A stretch of 5,085 nucleotides of DNA from Lachnospiraceae bacterium (lineage in GTDB: Bacteria > Bacillota > Clostridia > Lachnospirales > Lachnospiraceae): assembly GCA_017613225.1 (NCBI GenBank), contig JAGAEH010000157.1:1-5085 (forward strand), in the 5' to 3' direction. The position numbers and the translations under genes are program-made. Every line of letters starts with the position of its first letter. Position 1 is the stretch's first letter. The notes under the pieces are model-generated. The model saw nothing but the letters and a program-made list of their open reading frames with translations, had not been told where the DNA came from and made no database searches. This document shows, one piece after another, positions 1 to 5,085 of this stretch.

Positions 1-120
1 GTGGCCTCCCTGCGGGTGTTCATGGTGACGCTGCGGAAAAAGCTGGAGTCGCAGCCGGACTCCCCCCAGTACATCCAGACCCACATCGGGATCGGCTACC
101 GGATGCTGAAGGTGGAGTAA
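1..120 (+). CDS. kdpE: KdpE-type response regulator, C-terminal end (partial)
   Basis: Only the last 39 codons and the TAA stop are present; the gene begins upstream of the window and its first in-window codon (GTG) is internal. The peptide carries SLRVFMVTLRKKLE followed by YIQTHIGIGYRML. This is the end of an OmpR/PhoB winged-helix DNA-binding domain: the tail of the recognition helix and then the beta-hairpin wing with its conserved G-x-GYR. The spacing and wording (LRVFM..LRKKLE, then T.IGIGYRM) resemble KdpE, the cytoplasmic regulator that with the sensor kinase KdpD controls the high-affinity potassium transporter KdpFABC. The receiver domain and phospho-acceptor Asp are not visible, so the KdpE name rests on this tail alone; another OmpR-family regulator is possible. 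It converges on mutY with a 50-base gap. Confidence 0.72.
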   Translation: MASLRVFMVTLRKKLESQPDSPQYIQTHIGIGYRMLKVE

Positions 121-133
121 GGAAGGGTAGGAG

Positions 134-154
134 GCGGCTTCGGAAAGAGGCCGC
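134..154. terminator. Stem-loop between convergent genes, possible weak bidirectional terminator
   Basis: Bases 134-141 (GCGGCTTC) pair with 147-154 (GAGGCCGC) to give an 8-bp stem with one G-U pair and a five-base GGAAA loop. It lies between the stop codons of the convergent kdpE-like gene and mutY, where a shared terminator would be expected. No T-tract follows it on either strand (GGAAAC on +, CTCCTACCC on -), so it is not a classic intrinsic terminator. It may only protect RNA ends or be chance in GC-rich DNA. Confidence 0.3.
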
Positions 155-170
155 GGAAACGGTCCCTGGC

Positions 171-1418
<1,248 letters not shown>

Positions 1419-1423
1419 GATAT

Positions 1424-1429
1424 CTCTCC
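1424..1429 (-). promoter_or_regulatory. Shine-Dalgarno site of mutY
   Basis: On the - strand GGAGAG ends five bases before the ATG at 1418. It supports this start codon, which also places the LPWR and SEIMLQQ motifs at the expected distance from the N terminus. Confidence 0.75.
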
Positions 1430-1435
1430 GCTGCC

Positions 1436-1464
1436 ACTATACTGTCCCCGGCGCCCATTTGCAA
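1436..1464 (-). promoter_or_regulatory. Predicted sigma-A promoter of mutY
   Basis: Reading leftward, TTGCAA (1464-1459, four of six matches to TTGACA) is followed after exactly 17 bases by TATAGT (1441-1436, five of six matches to TATAAT). Transcription would start near 1429-1432, giving a very short leader that begins at or just before the GGAGAG ribosome site. Spacing and position are good. The short leader is the main reason for caution. Confidence 0.6.
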
Positions 1465-1492
1465 GCGTGGGACAGATGCGCCGCAGCCATCT

Positions 1493-1520
1493 TTTCGAAT
1501 CTCCGCAACTGTGGTATAAT
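1493..1520 (+). promoter_or_regulatory. Predicted extended -10 promoter of the DUF2156 gene cluster
   Basis: TGGTATAAT at 1512-1520 is a perfect TGnTATAAT extended -10 element. The best -35 at the right distance, TTTCGA (1493-1498, 16-base spacer), matches only three of six consensus bases; a weak -35 is common for extended -10 promoters. Transcription would start near 1527, about 22 bases before the ATG at 1549. It probably drives the genes from 1549 onward, since no comparable promoter is visible before the later ones. Confidence 0.7.
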
Positions 1521-1548
1521 GACCGCATCAAAATTGTCAGGTACCATT

Positions 1549-2490
1549 ATGTCAACGAAACTGATCTTTGCAAGACCCCGCGGCGCCGACGCGCACATCA
1601 TGGCGCCATACTAGTCCCTGCGCCCCAACAAGACCTGCGACAGCGGCCTGCTGGACACCTTCATCTGGCAGGATCGCTACAACATCCGGATCTGCATCGC
1701 GGATGAAAGGGCGGTCCTGATGCTGATGGGCAGTGATGACGACCCCTTCACCATGCTGCCCTGGTGCGGCGAAGAAGATCTGCCTCACTATTTTGAAGTG
1801 ATGAAACAGTATTTCAACGAAGTGCTGCACCTGCCGCTGCTGGTCTATTCCGCGGACGAGGAGGGCGTCAAGACGATGGGCCTCGGGGACGATCCCCGCT
1901 ATCAGGTCACGGAGGAGAGCATCTACCGCGACTATCTCTACTCCGGCGAGGGGCTGCGTACCCTGGCCGGGAAAAAGTATCATCAGAAAAAGAATCAGGT
2001 GAACCGGTTCCGGCGGGACTTTGAAGGCCGGTGGGAGTACCGCACGCTGACCTGCGGGGACCGGGAGACGGTGCTGGAATTCCTGGACCGCTGGTTTGCG
2101 CAGCATGCCGCCCAGGCGGACGAAGACATGCGCTACGAGAGGCAGGGCATCGGGGAGATCCTGCAGGAGTGCTGCCGGCTCAGCTATAAGATGGGCGGCA
2201 TTTTCATCGACGGCAGGCTGCAGGCCATGTCCATGGGAACGCTGAACCCGCGGGAAAACATGGCGGTGATCAGCGTGGAAAAGGCGGATCCGAGCTTCCC
2301 CGGACTGTACCAGATGATCAATCAGCAGTTTCTGCTGCATGAATTCCCGGAGGCGGAGCTGGTGAACCGGGAGGATGACATGGGGCATCCGGGCCTGCGC
2401 CAGGCCAAGGAGAGCTATCAGCCCATCGGCTTCGCGAGAAAATATACGATCCGGCAGCTGGACTACGCCGGTGGAGCCGCAAAAGGATAA
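1549..2490 (+). CDS. DUF2156 (phosphatidylglycerol lysyltransferase C-terminal-like) protein, interrupted by an in-frame TAG
   Basis: The frame from ATG 1549 to TAA 2490 is 314 codons, a normal length for single-domain DUF2156 proteins, but codon 22 is TAG (1612-1614). Before it the frame reads MSTKLIFARP and ends MAPY; straight after it comes SLRPNKTCDS, then FIWQDRYN, family-like sequence with no frame change. The GNAT-like domain follows, with the basic segment KKYHQKKNQVNRF at 142-154 and the hallmark NREDDMG..GLRQAK..YQP from 273. DUF2156 is related to the C-terminal domain of LPG synthase, which transfers aminoacyl groups from tRNA to lipid; this short protein lacks the membrane part and its substrate is unknown. 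AGG lies seven bases before the start. The next in-frame ATG, at 1720, has no convincing ribosome site and would remove 57 residues. It may be a pseudogene, contain an error, or be read through. Confidence 0.8.
1612..1614 (+). other. In-frame amber codon within the DUF2156 gene
   Basis: TAG follows CCA TAC and precedes TCC CTG CGC CCC in the frame opened by ATG 1549. One base change would restore a sense codon such as TAC or TAT (Tyr), TGG (Trp), CAG (Gln) or AAG (Lys). My recollection of the family favours an aromatic residue just before the S/x-[LM]-RPNKTCDS stretch. The remaining 292 codons are open. Confidence 0.85.
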
Positions 2491-2542
2491 AACGGAAACG
2501 GCGGGAACGGCGCTGAAAGCCGGTCCGGAGGGCGGTGAGACC

Positions 2543-3301
2543 ATGGAAAAGAAAACAGAAGGAAAGCCGGAAGACTTGGGGGTAAGATTCCTGTACCGGC
2601 TGAAAGATAAACAGGCCACACGGCCCCTTTACGAGCAGACCTTCCAGGACAGCAAGGTCTATGTGGACCTGTATTACAGAGAAAAGTGCCGCGACAACGT
2701 GATCGCGGTGAAGGAAGAACCGGCGTTTTCCGCCGGCGTTCCGGAGGAGGAAAAGCCCGGCGGGGCAGAGGGATCCGGCCGCGGGCGCGTCCTCTCCATG
2801 GCGCATCTGAACCCCTACCTGCTGTCCGTGCGGGGCCTTCCCGTGCGCACCTTCATGCTGGCCGCCGTGGCCACCGTGCCGGAGAGCCGCCGGAAGGGCC
2901 ACATGCGGGACGTGCTGGACGCCGCCTTTGACTGGCTGGCGGAGCAGGGGGTGCCTTTTGTGATCCTCCTGCCGGTGGATCCGGCCATCTATGAGCCCTT
3001 CGGCTTTGAGGCGGTCTGTGAATTTACGAAAGAGGAGCCGGAGATACCGGCTGAAGAATATGACGTTTACATCATCCCCGACCTGGCGGTCCGGGAGCGC
3101 CGCGCCGCGGAACGGGCGGCGGAAGAGACGCTGAAGGCCGCCGGAGAGCAGGATGAGGACTGGCCGGAGGATCCGGTCATCATGGCGAAAGTGACGGACG
3201 CAGCTGCCTTCGACCGCATGGCGGGACGGGACTTCGATAACGACGCCGCCCGCCTGGCCTGGCTGCGGAGCTTGAAAATCTGCATCAGCGAGGGAGTCTG
3301 A
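2543..3301 (+). CDS. GNAT family N-acetyltransferase
   Basis: This 252-residue protein should transfer an acyl group, usually acetyl from acetyl-CoA, to an amine; the acceptor is unknown. The GNAT core is visible: strand FMLAAVATV (104-112) leads into the CoA pyrophosphate loop PESRRKGHM (113-121) and its helix. Then comes FVILLPVDPAIYEPFGF (139-155), where Tyr150 sits where GNAT enzymes often have a catalytic acid, followed by the typical [YF]-x-x-[FL]-GF. The layout resembles the N-terminal part of Eis-like acetyltransferases but is shorter than the roughly 400-residue Eis proteins. A Glu/Gly/Pro-rich insert (about 57-82) separates two strands, and residues 184-210 are highly charged. ATG 2543 is chosen because family-like sequence begins soon after it (VRFLYRLKDKQ); GGTGAG lies 3 bases and GGAGG 11 bases upstream. 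The gene starts 52 bases after the DUF2156 gene and probably shares its transcript. Confidence 0.85.
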   Translation: MEKKTEGKPEDLGVRFLYRLKDKQATRPLYEQTFQDSKVYVDLYYREKCRDNVIAVKEEPAFSAGVPEEEKPGGAEGSGRGRVLSMAHLNPYLLSVRGLPVRTFMLAAVATVPESRRKGHMRDVLDAAFDWLAEQGVPFVILLPVDPAIYEPFGFEAVCEFTKEEPEIPAEEYDVYIIPDLAVRERRAAERAAEETLKAAGEQDEDWPEDPVIMAKVTDAAAFDRMAGRDFDNDAARLAWLRSLKICISEGV

Positions 3302-3304
3302 ACC

Positions 3305-3334
3305 CGCGGTGCGCGTCAGCTGCGGCGCCCCGCG
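3305..3334 (+). other. GC-rich stem-loop just upstream of the ytqA ribosome site
   Basis: CGCGG (3305-3309) pairs with CCGCG (3330-3334), then after one U-C mismatch GCGC (3311-3314) pairs with GCGC (3325-3328), around a ten-base loop. All nine pairs are G-C. It fills most of the 52-base gap after the acetyltransferase gene and ends six bases before GGAGGT. There is no T-tract, so it is unlikely to be an intrinsic terminator. It could shape RNA processing or translation of the next gene, or be chance in GC-rich DNA. Confidence 0.35.
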
Positions 3335-3339
3335 TTCCC

Positions 3340-3345
3340 GGAGGT
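3340..3345 (+). promoter_or_regulatory. Shine-Dalgarno site that fixes the ytqA start
   Basis: GGAGGT lies eight bases before ATG 3354. It favours that start over the in-frame GTG at 3309, which lies inside the stem-loop, has no ribosome site and would add 15 residues unlike the family. Confidence 0.85.
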
Positions 3346-3353
3346 ATCGACAG

Positions 3354-4241
3354 ATGCGCAGGCTTTCTGACGTTCTGAAAGCGGAATACGGCGAGAAGAT
3401 CTACCGGCTGGCGCTGTCCTCCGGCTGCACCTGCCCCAACCGGGACGGGACCGTCGGGACAGGGGGCTGCACCTTCTGCTCCGAAGGGGGCAGCGGGGAC
3501 TTCGCGGCAAAGCCCGCCCCGGTGGCGGAGCAGATCGAGGAGGCCAAAAGGCGCATCCGGGGCAAGACGGACGCGAAACGGTTCATCGCCTACTATCAGT
3601 CCTTTACCAACACCTACGGAGACCCGGACAGGCTTCGGGCGCTTTATATGGAGACCGTGCGGCGGCCGGAGGTGGCGGTGTTGGCGCTGGGAACCAGGCC
3701 GGACTGCCTGGGCCCGGAGATGATGGACCTGCTGACCGAGCTGGACCGGATCAAACCGGTATGGGTGGAACTGGGGCTGCAGACCGTACACGGATCTACG
3801 GCGCGGGCCATCAACCGGTGCTACAGCCTGCCGGTGTTCGAAGAGGCCTACGCCCGGCTGAAAGAGGCCGGCCTGACCGTTATCGTCCATGTGATCTTCG
3901 GCCTGCCCGGGGAGACGAAGGAGGACATGCTGGACACCGTCCGCTACCTGGCGGGGCTGAAGCCCGTGTTGGACGGCGTCAAGCTGCAGATGCTCCACGT
4001 GCTGAAGGGGACAGAATTGGGCAGGCAGTACGAAAGGGAACCCTTCCCGCTGCTTTCCCTGGAGGAATACGCGGAACTGATCGCGGAGAGCGTGGGGATC
4101 CTGCCGGAACAGACGGTCCTCCACCGCATGACCGGGGACGGCCCGAAGCGCATCCTGCTGGCGCCGGACTGGACGAAGGACAAGAAGCACGTGCTGAACA
4201 CATTGAACCGGGCGATCGCCCGGGAGGAGCGAAGAGATTGA
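3354..4241 (+). CDS. ytqA: TIGR01212-family radical SAM protein (YtqA/MnmL type, YhcC-like)
   Basis: This 295-residue protein begins MRRLSDVLKAEYGEKIYRLAL, then CTCPNRDGTVGTGGCTFCSEGG (25-46). Cys27, Cys39 and Cys42 are the expected ligands of the radical SAM Fe4S4 cluster (C-x11-C-x2-C, an Elp3-like pattern), with an extra Cys25. Further family blocks are LGTRPD (112-117), ELGLQT (139-144), HVIFGLPGET (179-188) and LHVLKGTEL (214-222). From memory of the literature, YtqA of Bacillus subtilis and its Streptococcus mutans counterpart, renamed MnmL, are required to convert cmnm5s2U to mnm5s2U at the tRNA wobble position, working with the methylase MnmM (YtqB). E. coli YhcC is in the same family. 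Here the next gene is a TrmH-type methyltransferase, not mnmM. Family assignment is firm; the MnmL role is inferred. The stop overlaps the next start. Confidence 0.9.
   Translation: MRRLSDVLKAEYGEKIYRLALSSGCTCPNRDGTVGTGGCTFCSEGGSGDFAAKPAPVAEQIEEAKRRIRGKTDAKRFIAYYQSFTNTYGDPDRLRALYMETVRRPEVAVLALGTRPDCLGPEMMDLLTELDRIKPVWVELGLQTVHGSTARAINRCYSLPVFEEAYARLKEAGLTVIVHVIFGLPGETKEDMLDTVRYLAGLKPVLDGVKLQMLHVLKGTELGRQYEREPFPLLSLEEYAELIAESVGILPEQTVLHRMTGDGPKRILLAPDWTKDKKHVLNTLNRAIAREERRD
4223..4229 (+). promoter_or_regulatory. Shine-Dalgarno site for the TTG start at 4238
   Basis: GGAGGAG lies eight bases before TTG 4238, inside the last codons of ytqA. It decides the start of the downstream methyltransferase: the first in-frame ATG would remove 41 residues of the N-terminal domain. 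Confidence 0.75.
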
Positions 4242-5056
4242 ACTACTATCCCGTAGATGACATCAATATTCCGGAACTGGCGCTGTTTAACGAGCGCGCC
4301 GAGACCAAACTGTACCGGTTTTACGAGCCGGACCCGGGCCTGTTCGTGGTCGAGACGCCGATGGTGATCGAGCGCGCGCTGGCGGCGGGATACGAGCCCG
4401 TGGCCATGGTGGGGGAGGAGGCCATCGCCCGCCGGGAGGCGGAGCGGCTGGCGCCCCAGCTGGGGGACATCCCGGTATATCTTTCCACCGACCGCGTACT
4501 GAGCGAGATCGCCGGCTACCGGCTGGCCCGGGGCCTGCTGTGCGAGTTCCGCAGAAGAAAACTGCCGGATCCGGAGACGGTCTGCGCGGGAGCCTCCCGG
4601 GTGGTGCTGCTGGAGGAAGTGCAGAACCCCACCAACGTCGGGGCCATCTTCCGCAGCGCGGCGGCGCTGGGCATGGAGGCCGTGCTGCTCTCCAAAGGCT
4701 GCGCGGACCCGCTGTACCGGAGGGCCTCCCGGGTGAGCGTGGGAAACGTCTTCCTGGTGCCCTGGACCATTTTCGACAGCAGGATGACCGCGGCCCAGCG
4801 CATCAGCTGGCTGAAGGCCCAGGGCTACGTTACGGTGGCCATGGCCCTCTCCGACAACGCCGTACGGCTGGGAGAACAGGACTTTGGCGGCGAGGAAAAG
4901 ATCGCGGTGATCATGGGCAACGAGGGCGAAGGCCTGTCGGCGGAGACCATCGAGGCCTGCGACGTGGTGGTGAAGATCCCCATGGGCAACGGGGTGGACA
5001 GCCTGAACGTGGCGGCGGCCAGCGCCATCGCCTTTTGGGAATTGAGGAAAAAGTAA
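4238..5056 (+). CDS. TrmH/SpoU-family RNA 2'-O-methyltransferase
   Basis: This enzyme should methylate ribose 2'-hydroxyls in tRNA or rRNA using S-adenosylmethionine. From TTG 4238 it has 272 residues. An N-terminal domain (about 1-115, with FVVETPMVIERAL at 37-49) resembles the substrate-binding extensions of RlmB/TsnR-like proteins. The knotted SPOUT domain follows with its three motifs: NPTNVGAIFRSA (130-141), IMGNEGEGL (225-233) and IPMGNGVDSLNVAAASAI (247-264). Motif 1 carries the conserved Asn and Arg, and motif 3 the Ser-Leu-Asn of the family. The length and N-terminal domain argue against TrmL, which is a bare SPOUT domain of about 160 residues. The exact RNA target cannot be told. 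The start overlaps the ytqA stop (TTGA, 4238-4241), indicating translational coupling. Confidence 0.92.
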   Translation: MNYYPVDDINIPELALFNERAETKLYRFYEPDPGLFVVETPMVIERALAAGYEPVAMVGEEAIARREAERLAPQLGDIPVYLSTDRVLSEIAGYRLARGLLCEFRRRKLPDPETVCAGASRVVLLEEVQNPTNVGAIFRSAAALGMEAVLLSKGCADPLYRRASRVSVGNVFLVPWTIFDSRMTAAQRISWLKAQGYVTVAMALSDNAVRLGEQDFGGEEKIAVIMGNEGEGLSAETIEACDVVVKIPMGNGVDSLNVAAASAIAFWELRKK

Positions 5057-5060
5057 AGCG

Positions 5061-5085
5061 TGTATAAGGGACGTTTCTCTATACA
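5061..5085 (+). terminator. Stem-loop after the methyltransferase gene, probable terminator stem cut by the window edge
   Basis: TGTATA (5061-5066) pairs with TATACA (5080-5085), and after a bulged A, GGGA (5068-5071) pairs with TCTC (5076-5079, one G-U) around a CGTT loop. It starts four bases after the TAA stop. The position fits an intrinsic terminator, but the A/T-rich base is weak and any T-tract lies beyond the window. Confidence 0.4.

Noticed and set aside
1720..2490. Start of the DUF2156 protein at ATG 1720
   Set aside because: It would avoid the TAG but has no convincing Shine-Dalgarno and drops 57 residues that include the family-like RPNKTCDS and FIWQDRYN segments. It is kept only as a fallback if the TAG is real and not read through.
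2375..2542. Upstream extension of the acetyltransferase frame into the DUF2156 gene
   Set aside because: The ATG at 2375 is inside the conserved C-terminal motif of the preceding gene. The added residues look like shadow sequence, and ATG 2543 has a ribosome site.
1552..2619. - strand open frame of 355 codons opposite the DUF2156 gene
   Set aside because: It is antisense to a frame with clear family motifs, has His/Gln/Val-rich shadow composition, and has no ribosome site or promoter.
3285..4190. - strand open frame of 301 codons opposite ytqA
   Set aside because: It is antisense to the radical SAM gene with its intact Cys motif. Its composition is typical of a shadow frame.
3761..4237. Upstream extension of the methyltransferase frame into ytqA
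   Set aside because: The frame is open, but the extra 159 residues are low-complexity Gly/Arg/Pro and overlap ytqA. The TTG at 4238 has a strong ribosome site and begins family-like sequence.
5061..5068. TATAAG as a -10 promoter element after the last gene
   Set aside because: It lies in the arm of the terminal inverted repeat, has no TG extension in the right place, and no believable -35 is seen 17 bases upstream.

Overview
The window is GC-rich, compact bacterial chromosome with six protein-coding genes and little intergenic space. The best fit is an uncultured or gut-type member of the Bacillota (Clostridia, Lachnospiraceae-like). The grounds are strong GGAGG-type Shine-Dalgarno sites, a TGnTATAAT extended -10 promoter, the clostridial style of the MutY iron-sulfur loop (CLPNGAPLC), a DUF2156 protein of the kind common in Clostridia, and a YtqA-type radical SAM protein. 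Taxonomy is inferred from protein style only.

Layout. Bases 1-120 are the last 39 codons of a KdpE-type response regulator on the + strand. A 50-base gap with a small stem-loop separates it from a convergent gene, mutY (1418 down to 171, - strand), which encodes the A/G mismatch adenine glycosylase. Bases 1419-1548 are a divergent promoter region: a -35/-10 pair reads left into mutY, and an extended -10 reads right into a + strand cluster. That cluster runs to the end of the window: a DUF2156 protein (1549-2490), a GNAT acetyltransferase (2543-3301), a YtqA/MnmL-type radical SAM enzyme (3354-4241) and a TrmH/SpoU-type RNA 2'-O-methyltransferase (4238-5056). The last two overlap by four bases. 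A stem-loop begins four bases after the final stop codon and ends exactly at the window edge.

How the genes relate. MutY acts in 8-oxoguanine repair. The DUF2156 and GNAT proteins probably share the GNAT-type fold and could act on a common or related substrate; neither substrate can be read from the sequence. The radical SAM and SPOUT genes form a translationally coupled pair that looks devoted to RNA modification: YtqA/MnmL is known from Bacillus and Streptococcus to act in wobble-uridine (mnm5s2U) synthesis, and TrmH-family enzymes methylate tRNA or rRNA riboses.

The most unusual point is an in-frame TAG at 1612-1614, codon 22 of the DUF2156 gene. The reading frame on both sides matches the family, so this is a fresh nonsense mutation, a sequencing or assembly error, or a recoded amber codon. 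No other gene here ends in TAG, but six genes are too few to argue for recoding. I see no mobile element, CRISPR array, tRNA or rRNA, and no clearly new multi-gene system.
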